Shown: one piece after another, positions 35,526 to 45,030 of the stretch | Numbering within the stretch: the stretch's first letter is position 1 | Layout: each line of letters starts with the position of its first letter | From: an uncultured Ruegeria sp. | Lineage (GTDB): Bacteria; Pseudomonadota; Alphaproteobacteria; Rhodobacterales; Rhodobacteraceae | Length of the DNA: 64,000 nucleotides | Assembly (NCBI RefSeq): GCF_947500045.1 | Contig: NZ_CANMQQ010000011.1 | Location: 1 to 64,000 of the forward strand | Direction of reading: 5' to 3' | Position numbers and translations under genes: made by a program | The notes under the pieces: model-generated | Seen by the model: only the letters and a program-made list of their open reading frames with translations | Databases searched by the model: none | Told to the model about the DNA's origin: nothing

Positions 35526-36833
35526 TCAGGCTTCTCTGAATGATCGGGTGAAGTAATCCGTCAGCGGTTTGGTGAGATAGCTGAGCGGTGACCTATCACC
35601 CGTTTTAATGAAGGCTTCAACCGGCATGCCCGGCAACAACGTCTGATCGCCAAGCTTAAGAACCTCACCTTCAGCGGGAATTAGCTCGACCTGGAAGTAA
35701 GCAGCGCCCGAAGCCTCATCCACCAGAACATCCGCAGACAGATTTGTGACAAGGCCAGTAATCTCGGGCGTCAGACGCTGATCAAATGCGGCAAATCGTA
35801 AGGTCGCGGTCTGTCCGATCTTGATCTGATCTACGTGAATTGGCTCCACTCGGGCAGACACCACCAACTGCTGGCCTTGCGGAATGATATACATGATAGG
35901 GTCCGCCCGGTTTATCACCGATTGCAGGGCAAAAACCCGTAATCCAAATACGATACCATCGACCGGGGCGCGTACATCCGTCTTGGACAGCGTCTGCATC
36001 ATACTCAGACGGCGCTGAACAAGTTCGACTTCCTGAATCTGAAGATCTCGAAGGGTAGAAACGGCCTCTTCACGCAGCCTTGTTGTCAGTGCCACCTTCT
36101 GGATTTCCAGTGCAGCTATTTGCCCGCTGAGTTGGGCGATAGTCGCCCTTATGCTGCCGATTTCACCCATGATGCGCGCGTCTTCTCGCTGTAAAGCTGA
36201 AACGCGGGCAGCCGGTGCCAGACCCTTCTCGAACAAGGTGCTGCTGTCGGATAGTTCATCCACAATCAGGGTCTGTTGCCGTTCAAGGGCCCCAAGCTGT
36301 GCCCTCGATCCATCAATCTGGTTTTCCGTCTGGGATATCTGCTCTGAAAGCTGCTCGGTATTATGTCTTAATGTGTCAGCTCGGACCTCAAAAAGCCTGC
36401 GCTGCCCCTCAATCAGCTTTTTGATTTCGGGATACTCCTGAGCAAAAACCCTCAGATCTTCTGACACCGTCAGATCCGTCAACCCATCCCGTTCTGCCTG
36501 CAAACGGGCCTTTCGCGCCAAAACTTCAAACAGCTGCCCTTCGATGATCGCCAGCTCCGAGCGTAGCTGCCGGTCATCCAAACGCAGAACCACATCGCCG
36601 GCAGCTACGGGATCACCGTCTTTGACATAGATTGCACCTACAACTCCGCCTTCGGGGTGTTGAACAACTTGCCGGTTGGTCTCGACCTGGATTGTGCCCG
36701 ACGCGATGACAGCCCCTGCAATTCGCGCCTCTACGCCCCAATATCCCAGCACACCAACCAGCAGGCCAAGAGTGACTGCGCCGACGATGATCGTTCCCGT
36801 CGCTTTCCATTCATCATGTGTTGACTGGTTCAT
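35526..36833 (-). CDS. Type I secretion periplasmic adaptor (HlyD/PrtE family)
   Basis: A 435-residue membrane fusion protein. One membrane span (GTIIVGAVTLGLLVGVLGYWGV) near the N-terminus is followed by the biotinyl-lipoyl half-motif (VQHPEGGVVGAIYVKDGDPVAAGD), a long coiled coil (about residues 90-280) and the C-terminal HlyD signature region (VDGIVFGLRVFALQSVI; GMPVEAFIKTGDRSPLSYL). It links the inner-membrane ATPase to an outer-membrane TolC-type channel. Its ATG overlaps the ATPase stop (ATGA). It is the evident exporter partner for the giant RTX protein. Confidence 0.92.
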   Translation of the reverse strand: MNQSTHDEWKATGTIIVGAVTLGLLVGVLGYWGVEARIAGAVIASGTIQVETNRQVVQHPEGGVVGAIYVKDGDPVAAGDVVLRLDDRQLRSELAIIEGQLFEVLARKARLQAERDGLTDLTVSEDLRVFAQEYPEIKKLIEGQRRLFEVRADTLRHNTEQLSEQISQTENQIDGSRAQLGALERQQTLIVDELSDSSTLFEKGLAPAARVSALQREDARIMGEIGSIRATIAQLSGQIAALEIQKVALTTRLREEAVSTLRDLQIQEVELVQRRLSMMQTLSKTDVRAPVDGIVFGLRVFALQSVINRADPIMYIIPQGQQLVVSARVEPIHVDQIKIGQTATLRFAAFDQRLTPEITGLVTNLSADVLVDEASGAAYFQVELIPAEGEVLKLGDQTLLPGMPVEAFIKTGDRSPLSYLTKPLTDYFTRSFREA

Positions 36834-38560
36834 GCCGAAACTGCCTTTGCATGTGCTCTCGTGATGTCTTCTACATTGCTGACCATGGATTTGAGGACTT
36901 CGTCACGAGGCCCATCCGCACGAACTCGGCCAGCTTCTATTACAACAAGGCGATCACATTCGGAGATAGCCGTGGGGCGATGGGTCATGATGATGGTGGT
37001 GCGACCATCGGCCTTAAAGTCACGAATGGCGTCGTTCAACGCCTGAGAGCCCTCATTGTCCAAGGCCGAGTTTGGCTCGTCCAGAAGCAGCAGCACAGGA
37101 TCATTATAGAACGCCCGCGCCAGCGCAATACGCTGCCGCTGCCCGCCCGAAAGCTGACTGTCATCGCCTTGCACGATCGTCTTGTATCCGGAAGGCAAGG
37201 ACAGGATCATCTCATGAGCATTTGCCCTTTTGGCGGCTTCAACAACCTTGTCTTCATCCGGGTTAACGGACATGCGTGCGATGTTCTCTGATACCGTTCC
37301 GGAAAAAAGAGCAACATTCTGTGGAAGATAACCAATGTATGAGCCCAGATCGTCCGGATCATACTGATCAAGGGTTGCACCCCCCAACCGAACCTCACCC
37401 GCGGTCGGTCGATGTAGTCCCAACAGTGTCTTGGCGAGCGTGGTTTTACCTGAACCACTGTTGCCGATGACACCCAGCACCTCTCCATCACCCAGATAAA
37501 ATGAAATCCCCTGCAAGGTCGGTGATTTAGTCCCAGCCGGGATCACTGTCACACCATTGAAAGAGATATTCGCGTGCGGGCGGGGTAAGACGTGGGAAGT
37601 CTCTTCAGGTGGCGTTGTTTCCAGCAACTGACCCAGAGAGGACCAGGCCCCTCTTGCCCGCTGAACCATACCCCACTGCCCAAGCGCTTGCTGGATCGGG
37701 GCCAGAGCGCGACCCAGCAAAATCGAACTGGCGATCATCGCCCCGCCGGTCGCCTGGTTCTGCAAGACAAGGTAGGCCCCCAGCGCAAGCATTGCAGATT
37801 GTAGAAAAAGCCTGAATGTTTTGCCAAACGACGAAAAGAAACCCGTCCAATCCGTGGAATGAATGGATTGATTCAGTGCTTCGATGCGCATTGCATCCCA
37901 GCGCTCGGTGATATCGGTGCTCATGCCCTGTGCACGGACAATTTCCGCCGAGTGGCGCGCCTGTTCGGCAAAGCTCTGGGCTTGTTGGCCCGCCTGTTGT
38001 GCCGCAAGTGTCTTTGAGTTGGTAAACCAGTTATTCAGCAACGTCGTCAAAATCAGAACGCAGCTGCCAAAAACAGCCATCCAGCCCAGCCACGGATGGA
38101 AAACAAATATCGCAGCGATGAACAATGGGGTCCAAGGAATATCGAACAAAGCCACCATAACCGGGGAAGTGAACACCGTGCGAACGCTTTCGAGATCCCG
38201 AAGGCCGCTGGACGGGGCCGCCCTTTCCTTCGGTGAAATGCCGCGTTTCAATACGGCTGCAAATACCCGACGATCCAGTGTTCGCTGAAAGCGCGCGCCA
38301 AATCTCGCCAGAATCCGACTGCGCGCATAGTCAAGGACGGTCATCAGTCCGTAGAGCACAACAACCAGTAGAAAAAGCGCCAAGAGGGTTTCTTCGGATC
38401 CTGACGCCAAAACGCGGTCATACACCTGCAGCATGAACAACGGACCCGTCAACATCAGCAGATTCACAAAGACGCTAAAAATGAATACTGCCCACAGGAA
38501 TCTTGCCCCTGCCCGGCGGGCGTTCTTCAACTCGTTCACTCCGGGGTGCGCCATCATCAC
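36830..38560 (-). CDS. Type I secretion ABC permease/ATPase (PrtD/HlyB type)
   Basis: A 576-residue fused exporter. The N-terminal half has about six membrane segments (start WAVFIFSVFVNLLMLTGPLFMLQVYDRVLASGS is typical of PrtD-type exporters without a peptidase domain). The ATPase half shows Walker A GNSGSGKTTLAKTL, signature LSGGQRQRIALARAF and Walker B LLLLDEPNSALD, then H-loop THR. Translation may start at GTG 38560 or the next ATG codons (38557, 38554); AGGA lies just upstream. It forms an operon with the adaptor gene, separated from the substrate gene by the 525-bp region. The outer-membrane channel must be encoded elsewhere. Confidence 0.92.
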   Translation of the reverse strand: MMMAHPGVNELKNARRAGARFLWAVFIFSVFVNLLMLTGPLFMLQVYDRVLASGSEETLLALFLLVVVLYGLMTVLDYARSRILARFGARFQRTLDRRVFAAVLKRGISPKERAAPSSGLRDLESVRTVFTSPVMVALFDIPWTPLFIAAIFVFHPWLGWMAVFGSCVLILTTLLNNWFTNSKTLAAQQAGQQAQSFAEQARHSAEIVRAQGMSTDITERWDAMRIEALNQSIHSTDWTGFFSSFGKTFRLFLQSAMLALGAYLVLQNQATGGAMIASSILLGRALAPIQQALGQWGMVQRARGAWSSLGQLLETTPPEETSHVLPRPHANISFNGVTVIPAGTKSPTLQGISFYLGDGEVLGVIGNSGSGKTTLAKTLLGLHRPTAGEVRLGGATLDQYDPDDLGSYIGYLPQNVALFSGTVSENIARMSVNPDEDKVVEAAKRANAHEMILSLPSGYKTIVQGDDSQLSGGQRQRIALARAFYNDPVLLLLDEPNSALDNEGSQALNDAIRDFKADGRTTIIMTHRPTAISECDRLVVIEAGRVRADGPRDEVLKSMVSNVEDITRAHAKAVSA

Positions 38561-38966
38561 GGTCCTGTATCGACATCAAAATCTGAATTTGCCGGTCGAC
38601 ACTGGTGGGCATCGATACGGCCGAACGTCTTTCGCGTTCAGAAAGATCGACGTAACGATCGTCCTTCCCACGCAGTTCTATCAAACATCTAATGATCCGA
38701 TCCGCAGTGACCAGCAATCTCGGTCACAATAGCTTCAAATGTCAGGATAGTTATAATTAGAACAGCAAATGTGGAATAATTCTCTTTATTTATCTATATG
38801 TTAGAGTGAATCCAGTTCGATCGCCGCGATCCTGATCACGTTCGATCACACAATTGTTCAAACCCGTTTGCTGTAACTCCATGCCGACGCGATCAACGAG
38901 AGAGCCGCTTGCGCAAAGCATACACCGGATTGGACCCACAACCCTCATTGGGAACACAGCGTCGAA
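38561..38966. other. Intergenic region upstream of the type I exporter
   Basis: About 400 bases with no supported gene. The stretch 38745-38815 is strongly AT-rich and is the likely promoter region for the leftward exporter operon, and the right part would also hold the end of the S9 peptidase transcript. I see no clear operator or terminator. Confidence 0.35.
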
Positions 38967-40832
38967 CTAGGGATCCCGAAATGATTCCGAAAAAAACCTT
39001 CCCAGATTGGCAAGAAGACGTGCCAGGTTTGATTGCTTGTGAATGCCATGCCCTTCGTCGGCGAACATCAACAGTTCATGCTCGATACCCAACTGTGCGA
39101 GATCACGGTTCGCACGCCAGGAATTTTCCGGAGAAACATTGTTGTCGCACAATCCATGCACAATCATCAGATTGCCTCTGATATTTGTGTACTCGGTTCG
39201 CAAACTCCCCTGCGCATAGACTGAGGGCACTTCATCAGGCGTTCCCCCAAGCATTTCGGCGTTATAATCCCGGATGTGAGGCATCGATATGTTCTCATAG
39301 TCGAAAAAGAGGTCGCTCATCCCGCATATCGAGCATGCAGACTGGACCAAATCACTCATGCGCGTAATGGCAAACCAGGCTGAATATCCGCCAAAAGAAT
39401 GCCCAGCCACACCGATCTTGTCTGGATGCGCTATCCACTTGTCGATCAGCATCTCAATAGCGCAACGGATATCTTCCTGTTCTCGCCCCCCCCAACCAGT
39501 TTCACGGATCAGGTTGCGGAACTGCATACCAAAACCGGTCGAGCCACGAAAGTTCGGGTCCAGAACGGTAAACCCCGTTGACGTCAAGTACTGAATGACC
39601 GGGTGCGCCCTGTCCCGGCTCATTGCAGTCGGCCCTCCGTGAACCCATACGATCAAACCACGACTTGCCTCTTCAGGTTGGTAAAGCCAGCCCTGTACGG
39701 GCTCTCCATCCGAAGAAGTCCAGTTCACTGATTGCGCGGAGGTATAACTGCGACCCTGTTTCGGCCTGTCACAACTGTTAAGTACGCTCAGAATCTGCCC
39801 AGTCGCATCTGTTCGCACCAATTTTTCCGAGCTCAAAGCGCTATTGATCTGCACAATCCAATCGCCACCTTCTAGCCTGTCCAGAGGATCGGTGCTGAAA
39901 TCGGATGAACCGAATTTGGTTTCTTCGCCCGTAGCGACGTTAAGGACAAAAGGATGCGTCCTACCGTTGCGATACGCGATCACCATGATCTTGTCGGGTT
40001 CACCGGTTAGGAACGCATCTTCGATGTTGCGATCCGGATCGTCGATCAACCACCGGAGTTTTCCGTCGCTCGAAAGCAGTCCGAGCCGATCATGTGAATC
40101 CGTCTCGGTCAAAATCAATATGTCGCCTTCTGAGCCGAACCATTTCCCTGACGCCTTCCGCTGATGTCCCGGGTCGAACACACACCTATCGTTGCTACCG
40201 TCCCACTCCACGACGCATACACAACGCCCACGAGGATTTTCATCATTGCGATGATACAGAACGCTCTGACCACCCAAGCCAATCGATGGCGCGTCTTTAT
40301 TAATGCGTGCCGTGCATGTCAGGACACGTCGAGCGTCGGTTGCTGGTCCAAAGACCTGAAACACAGAACCTGAAACAGCCTTACCGTTGGTATCACAATT
40401 GGCATTCAGGAGGATCTCGTCTGATTGAGGATGAAAACAGGCGCCAAAGATATAATGATCTTTCTGCGCAGGTGTCAGCGGTTCCAGTGAGCTCCCGCCC
40501 GAGGTGTTCAGCAGAAATAACCGCTCATGCTCATCACTGGCTATGGACTGACGCAACAGTACGCGCGATCCATCGTGGCTGATATCCGCAACCCTGTAGT
40601 GATCGTCACCATTGGTCAGCATCTGTGGTTTGGACGAACCGTCCGTCGATACAATCCAGATATTTGCGGTCTCTGTTATTCCTGCCCATGCCCAGACCAG
40701 CCACTTTCCATCACCTGAAACACGTGGGGTCCAGATAGTTGGGTAGCTGGCCCAAATTTTTGCCAAATCATCGAAAATTTTTTGGTTATCTATCATAAGA
40801 AGAACAATCCAGCTAGTCGACGCCAAGAACAT
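38967..40832 (-). CDS. S9 (prolyl oligopeptidase) family serine peptidase
   Basis: A 609-621 residue two-domain peptidase. The N-terminal part is a beta-propeller-like region with repeated WD/YWTD-type strands (SGDGKWLVWAWAG onward); the C-terminal alpha/beta hydrolase domain has the catalytic Ser in GVAGHSFGGYSAW, the Asp in VHGLCDNNV and the His in EGHGIHKQ. The oxyanion segment VWVHGGPTAMSRD is also clear. No signal peptide is visible. It could start at ATG 40832 or at ATG 40796 (MIDNQKIFDDLAKIW); neither has a strong ribosome site and the second fits the family better. It stands alone between the exporter and the thiamine operon; no link to either is evident. Confidence 0.88.
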   Translation of the reverse strand: MFLASTSWIVLLMIDNQKIFDDLAKIWASYPTIWTPRVSGDGKWLVWAWAGITETANIWIVSTDGSSKPQMLTNGDDHYRVADISHDGSRVLLRQSIASDEHERLFLLNTSGGSSLEPLTPAQKDHYIFGACFHPQSDEILLNANCDTNGKAVSGSVFQVFGPATDARRVLTCTARINKDAPSIGLGGQSVLYHRNDENPRGRCVCVVEWDGSNDRCVFDPGHQRKASGKWFGSEGDILILTETDSHDRLGLLSSDGKLRWLIDDPDRNIEDAFLTGEPDKIMVIAYRNGRTHPFVLNVATGEETKFGSSDFSTDPLDRLEGGDWIVQINSALSSEKLVRTDATGQILSVLNSCDRPKQGRSYTSAQSVNWTSSDGEPVQGWLYQPEEASRGLIVWVHGGPTAMSRDRAHPVIQYLTSTGFTVLDPNFRGSTGFGMQFRNLIRETGWGGREQEDIRCAIEMLIDKWIAHPDKIGVAGHSFGGYSAWFAITRMSDLVQSACSICGMSDLFFDYENISMPHIRDYNAEMLGGTPDEVPSVYAQGSLRTEYTNIRGNLMIVHGLCDNNVSPENSWRANRDLAQLGIEHELLMFADEGHGIHKQSNLARLLANLGRFFSESFRDP

Positions 40833-40954
40833 CGTGGAGCGGAGCTAGCATGCGTGATTTCGCGATCAAGGATGCCTTTGTAAACTAGCTGTGAGTTGCA
40901 GATGGAGGCCAGTTCGAGGGCCCGTTCTATCCAGTCAATCTAATTACCGAATTG

Positions 40955-40975
40955 GCCAAATAAATTTTGTTTGGC
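40955..40975. terminator. Possible hairpin after the thiamine operon
   Basis: GCCAAA (40955-40960) and TTTGGC (40970-40975) form a hairpin with an AT-rich loop just beyond the last gene of the thiamine operon. It lacks a clean U-tract in the leftward direction, so the call is weak. Confidence 0.3.
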
Positions 40976-40988
40976 TCGAATTTTTATG

Positions 40989-41765
40989 TCACCTGCTGTC
41001 TTTGCCCAGATTGCGGGTAAGATATCCGACGGCAAGATGAAGCAGGACCGAGAAAACCCCAAGGGTCAGCATCGCGGCAAACATCAGATCCGTCTTTGCT
41101 CGCCCGTTTGCCAGCAGCATTAGATAGCCCAACCCACGAGACGCTCCGACCCATTCGCCGATCACCGCGCCGATGGGAGCGTAGACAGCCGCCAATCTCA
41201 GCCCCGAGGCCAGCGACGGCAACGCTGCCGGAACGCGGATACGCCAGAGGATGCGCCAAGGGTTTGCCTGCATGGTCCGGGCCAGGTCAAGATATCCCTG
41301 AGGTGTGCGCATCAACCCGTCGAAGAATGCGGATGTAACTGGGAAATAGATGATCAGCACCGCCATCGCGACCTTGGACCAGAGGCCATACCCCAACCAC
41401 AGTGTCAGGATCGGCGCCAATGCGAAAACCGGCAAAGCCTGGGTGAAAACCAGCAGCGGCTGAACCAGCACACGGGCCACTTTGGACAAGGCCAGTTGAA
41501 TCGCCGTAACCACACCAAGACCCGCCCCAACAGCGAGACCAATCAACACTTCCATTGCCGTGACAAGAGTATGTTCGGCAATCACGGCGCGGTTCTGCCA
41601 CCATGCCTCGGCCACCAGAACAGGACTTGGGAGGATGAATTTCGGCAAACCTGTGATGGACACTATGATTTGCCACAGAAGCAATGCGAAGATAGTGGCA
41701 GCAAGGCCCGGGGTGTATCTCATGCTGCTTGCGCTCGTAGGTATCGCAGTAGCGACGCCTGACAT
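40989..41765 (-). CDS. thiX: Pyrimidine-precursor ABC transporter permease (ThiX-like)
   Basis: A 258-residue permease with about six membrane spans and the EAA loop DLARTMQANPWRILWRIRVPAALPSLASGL, typical of the TauC/SsuC/ThiX group. It is the last gene of the riboswitch-controlled operon and overlaps the ATPase gene by 46 bases if the first ATG is used; a start nearer 41720 (MRYTPGLAATIFALL) would remove the overlap. With ThiY and ThiZ it would import a thiamine pyrimidine breakdown product such as a formyl-aminopyrimidine. Confidence 0.82.
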   Translation of the reverse strand: MSGVATAIPTSASSMRYTPGLAATIFALLLWQIIVSITGLPKFILPSPVLVAEAWWQNRAVIAEHTLVTAMEVLIGLAVGAGLGVVTAIQLALSKVARVLVQPLLVFTQALPVFALAPILTLWLGYGLWSKVAMAVLIIYFPVTSAFFDGLMRTPQGYLDLARTMQANPWRILWRIRVPAALPSLASGLRLAAVYAPIGAVIGEWVGASRGLGYLMLLANGRAKTDLMFAAMLTLGVFSVLLHLAVGYLTRNLGKDSR

Positions 41766-42448
41766 TCCAGCGTTTCCAGATCATCCACGGGTCGTGGGAC
41801 GGGCGAGGGTGGATGCGGGAAATGGGTCAACCCATCCGAGGTCATCACGACGATGGCATTGCCCAGGCGGGCGGCCTCGGCCGGGTCATGGGTGACGATC
41901 AGAACAGTTTTCCCCTGTAACAGATCGGTCACCAGGTCCTGCATTGCAGCACGGGTCTGAGCATCAAGCGCCGAGAAGGGCTCATCGAGCAGAATGACGG
42001 GTTTATCCTCGATCAGCGTGCGGGCAAGGGCCACGCGCTGACGTTGGCCACCAGAGAGTTCGGCGGGCTTCTTGGTTGCATGGCCGGTCAGATCGACGCG
42101 GTCAAGGATTCGGCGCAACCGGTCGCTATCTGGCCTGTCGCCACGCAGGCGCGCGCCCAAAAGAATGTTCTGAGATACGCTCGCCCACGGTAACAGCAGG
42201 TCATCCTGCGCCATATATGCGACCCGGGGCGCGACGGCCAACTTGTCTGAGGCCGTGATGTCACCTTTAAACTCGGCTTCGGTCGGCAGGCCGGAAATCA
42301 GCCGCAAAACCGTAGATTTCCCCACACCAGATCCGCCCAACAGGCAAGTCCATTGCCCCGCCTCAAGGTTCAGAGTCAAAGGTGCAAAAAGCGTCTTGCC
42401 GTTGATTGATGCGCTGCCGGTGACCTTGATGCCGGGCGACTGGATCAT
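41720..42448 (-). CDS. thiZ: Pyrimidine-precursor ABC transporter ATPase (ThiZ-like)
   Basis: A 242-residue ABC ATPase with Walker A GGSGVGKSTVLRL, signature LSGGQRQRVALARTL and Walker B VILLDEPFSALDA, in the TauB/SsuB/ThiZ group. Its start overlaps the tenA stop (ATGA). Because it lies under the TPP riboswitch beside ThiY, TenA and a ThiX-like permease, uptake of a thiamine pyrimidine precursor is the best assignment. Confidence 0.85.
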   Translation of the reverse strand: MIQSPGIKVTGSASINGKTLFAPLTLNLEAGQWTCLLGGSGVGKSTVLRLISGLPTEAEFKGDITASDKLAVAPRVAYMAQDDLLLPWASVSQNILLGARLRGDRPDSDRLRRILDRVDLTGHATKKPAELSGGQRQRVALARTLIEDKPVILLDEPFSALDAQTRAAMQDLVTDLLQGKTVLIVTHDPAEAARLGNAIVVMTSDGLTHFPHPPSPVPRPVDDLETLECQASLLRYLRAQAA

Positions 42449-43122
42449 GGGGTTAAACCCATCTGCCAGAAATTGACCTCTAACTCAGTCGCAATTCGGA
42501 ACTTGTCGCAAAGGCGGTCCCACCGCGGTGAAGCGGTGAAATCCTCGCCCAGACGATGGATCAGGGCAGCGTCGAGCATGTCGGCCACTGCTTTGCAGAC
42601 ACCTTGGTAATTTTCCCCCCCATATGTGGCGATCCAGTAGGCATAGTCGTCAGATGTGCTCTCGGCTGCTAACCGCGTCCCGATCTCACCATAACCCAAA
42701 ACGCAAGGTACAAGCGCCGCCAGCAGATCCAGCAAGTCGCCGCTATAGCCCGCCTCAAGCACAAAGCGCGTATAGGCAAGGTTCTCGGGCCGTTCGGCGG
42801 TGGCGAACAGTTCTTCCTGTGAGATTCCGGCGGCCTCACAAATGCCGATATGCAACTTCATCTCCTCGGCCACTAATGCGTTGACGGTGCCCACGGCAGT
42901 CAACATTTCCGCATGAGTTTCCGATTTCACCACTGCCAGTGCCCAGGCGCGCGAAAAGTGGATCAGAAATATGTAATCCTGCCGCAGATAGTGCAAAAAC
43001 GCATCGCGGGGGAGGGTGCCGTCTTTCAGTCCCTCAACAAAAGCATGGTGGGTATAGTCCCGCCATGCCTCGTTTGCCTGATCGCGCATCAGCGCAAAGA
43101 CGCGGCCATAGAGGTCGCTCAT
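42445..43122 (-). CDS. tenA: TenA-family aminopyrimidine aminohydrolase (thiaminase II)
   Basis: A 225-residue helical TenA protein. Family features include the HHAFVEGLKDGTLP and FLHYLRQDYIFL segments, the catalytic-type Cys in LAALVPCVLGYGEIG, and the C-terminal Glu in FRIATELEVNFWQMG. TenA hydrolyses aminomethyl-pyrimidine from degraded thiamine to HMP. It sits between thiY and thiZ with ATGA-type overlaps on both sides, fitting a salvage module: import, hydrolysis, then phosphorylation by ThiD. Confidence 0.9.
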   Translation of the reverse strand: MSDLYGRVFALMRDQANEAWRDYTHHAFVEGLKDGTLPRDAFLHYLRQDYIFLIHFSRAWALAVVKSETHAEMLTAVGTVNALVAEEMKLHIGICEAAGISQEELFATAERPENLAYTRFVLEAGYSGDLLDLLAALVPCVLGYGEIGTRLAAESTSDDYAYWIATYGGENYQGVCKAVADMLDAALIHRLGEDFTASPRWDRLCDKFRIATELEVNFWQMGLTP

Positions 43123-44054
43123 TTCGCCGTCACATCGATGGCGATATCATCCACCGGATTCAATGATGTGATCATGCCACTGTTAAGCAGGAACTGTTCG
43201 AACCGCGCATAGCGGCCCGCATCAAAACCGGCTGGGCGCAAGGCGAAACGTGGCAGGGTGTCGACCCAGGCCTTGGCGTTCAGCTCGTCCTGCAATTCAG
43301 CTGATGTGCCCGAGAATACCTCCCAGCTTTTTTCCGGGTTGTTGACGATGTATTGCGTTGCCTTTTCAGTTGCGGCGAGAAAACGCGCGACCATGTCGGC
43401 ATCCATGCGTTCTGGGTTGGCGACATAGATCAGCTCGTCATATGAGGGCACGCCTTCTTCCTCGATATAAAAACAACGCCCCTCAACGCCTTCGATTTCC
43501 ATCTGGTTCAGTTCGAAATTCCGAAACGCACCAATCACAGCGTCGACCTGACCGGACATCAGCGAGGGTGACAGCGAGAAGTTGACGTTGATCATCTCGA
43601 TATCATCTGTGGTTACGCCATGTTGACCCAGCATGGCTTGCAATACGGCCTCTTCAACACCGGCGACCGAAAATCCGATCTTCTTGCCCTTGAGGTCTGA
43701 AAGTTGCGTGATCGGGCCGTCCTTGAGCACCAAAAGGCAGTTCAGGGGGGTGGCGACCAGCGTGCCGACTCGTTTCAGGGGCAGGCCTTCGTGGATCTGA
43801 AGGTGCAATTGCGGCTGATAAGAGACTGCGAGTTCGGCTTGGCCTGCGGCAACCAGGCGTGGCGGGGCCGAGGGGTCGGCGGGGGCGACGATGTCAACCT
43901 CCAGGCCTTGATCGGCGAAATAGCCGTTCTCCTGGGCGATGATGATCGGCCCGTGATCAGGGTTGATGAACCAATCCAGCAGCAAGGTCATCTTGTCTGC
44001 AGCCATCGCAGGCGCTGCGGCCAACAGAGCGATGGCAGTAATCAGGTGTTTCAT
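43119..44054 (-). CDS. thiY: Thiamine pyrimidine-precursor binding protein (ThiY/THI5-like)
   Basis: A 311-residue periplasmic binding protein of the NMT1/THI5 family. ATG 44054 gives a short signal peptide (MKHLITAIALLAAAPAMA) and mature start ADKMTLLLDWFINPDHGPIIIAQENGYF, whose LDW-x-x-N-x-x-H pattern is the pyrimidine-binding opening of ThiY/THI5 proteins. The frame is open further upstream but without a signal peptide, overlapping thiF, so that extension is rejected. Only 19 bases separate it from the thiF stop. It delivers the pyrimidine to ThiX/ThiZ. Confidence 0.88.
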   Translation of the reverse strand: MKHLITAIALLAAAPAMAADKMTLLLDWFINPDHGPIIIAQENGYFADQGLEVDIVAPADPSAPPRLVAAGQAELAVSYQPQLHLQIHEGLPLKRVGTLVATPLNCLLVLKDGPITQLSDLKGKKIGFSVAGVEEAVLQAMLGQHGVTTDDIEMINVNFSLSPSLMSGQVDAVIGAFRNFELNQMEIEGVEGRCFYIEEEGVPSYDELIYVANPERMDADMVARFLAATEKATQYIVNNPEKSWEVFSGTSAELQDELNAKAWVDTLPRFALRPAGFDAGRYARFEQFLLNSGMITSLNPVDDIAIDVTAK

Positions 44055-44073
44055 GCAGTTTCCTTCCCGTTCG

Positions 44074-45030
44074 TTATGAGACAGAGGCAGCAACGAGGAC
44101 GATCTCGCCGGGCCAGATGGATGTGATTTCTTCAGCCGCACGCCAGGCCCTGAGGCCTGTGGCGCAACACAGCGCAAGCCGGGTGCCCGCGGGTGGCAGG
44201 TTTTGTGCAAGGTCTTCGGCCCGCAGCCGTTGGGCCGAGGGGTGAAGCACGGCTGCCTCCTGGCGCAGCTCAATAATCCGGTCCTGGTCGGTCAGGTCCG
44301 ACGCGGCGACAAAGCGGAACCATGCGTCGGGTTCCGGGGCGGTATCAAATTGGAAACCCGAGGCACGCAGGCTGCGCGCATCAAATTGCACCAGTTGCCC
44401 AAGTGATGAGGGAGTGAGGCCCAGAAGCACGTTCAGTGCCATTTGTGCCTGCATCGAACCGATCATACCGACAACGGGACCAAGCACACCGGCGGTATCG
44501 CAGCTTGCCCCGCTATCAGGAGCATCCGGAAAGAGAGCACGCAGCGAAGGCGCGCCACCACAGAACCCCCCGGCATAACCGCCAAATCCCAGCGCCGAGG
44601 CGCTGATCAGTGGAGTATTTTGAGCAAGGCAAAGATCGCTGAGAAGATAGCTCATCGCGAAACTGTCGGCACAATCCAGTACCAGATCGGCCTGTGTCAG
44701 CAGATCGGGGGCATTGGCCGGCGTTAGGCCATGTTCCTGCGATTCAATACTGATCTCACTGTTTATGGCGCGGCATCGATCAGCTGCAATGCGGGCCTTG
44801 GACTGGCCACAATCAGTCTCTGAAAACAGGGTCTGTCTGTGCAGGTTGGTTAGGCTCACCGTGTCACCATCGACAATCGTCAGATGCCCGATCCCCGCCC
44901 CCGCCAGCAGGGGCAGAGCAGGCGCCGCCAGACCGCCAGCGCCGACAACCAGAACCCGTGCCCGTGCCAGACGGGTTTGACCGTCCGCGCCAAATTCGGG
45001 CAGGATCATCTGGCGTATGTAGCGGTTCAT
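44074..45030 (-). CDS. thiF: ThiF/MoeB-type adenylyltransferase with rhodanese-like tail
   Basis: A 318-residue E1-like enzyme. It has the nucleotide loop VLVVGAGGLAAPALPLLAGAGIG, the DGDTVSLTNLHRQTLF segment that positions ATP, and DCADSFAMSYLLSD. It adenylates the C-terminal GG of ThiS for sulfur transfer. The first of the two Cys-x-x-Cys zinc motifs usual in the family is reduced (FCGGAPSLRALFPD ... SCDTAG), and the C-terminal ~75 residues look like a rhodanese half with an active loop CATGLRAWRA. ATG 45030 overlaps the thiE stop (ATGA); the upstream ATG at 45048 lies inside thiE. Confidence 0.85.
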   Translation of the reverse strand: MNRYIRQMILPEFGADGQTRLARARVLVVGAGGLAAPALPLLAGAGIGHLTIVDGDTVSLTNLHRQTLFSETDCGQSKARIAADRCRAINSEISIESQEHGLTPANAPDLLTQADLVLDCADSFAMSYLLSDLCLAQNTPLISASALGFGGYAGGFCGGAPSLRALFPDAPDSGASCDTAGVLGPVVGMIGSMQAQMALNVLLGLTPSSLGQLVQFDARSLRASGFQFDTAPEPDAWFRFVAASDLTDQDRIIELRQEAAVLHPSAQRLRAEDLAQNLPPAGTRLALCCATGLRAWRAAEEITSIWPGEIVLVAASVS

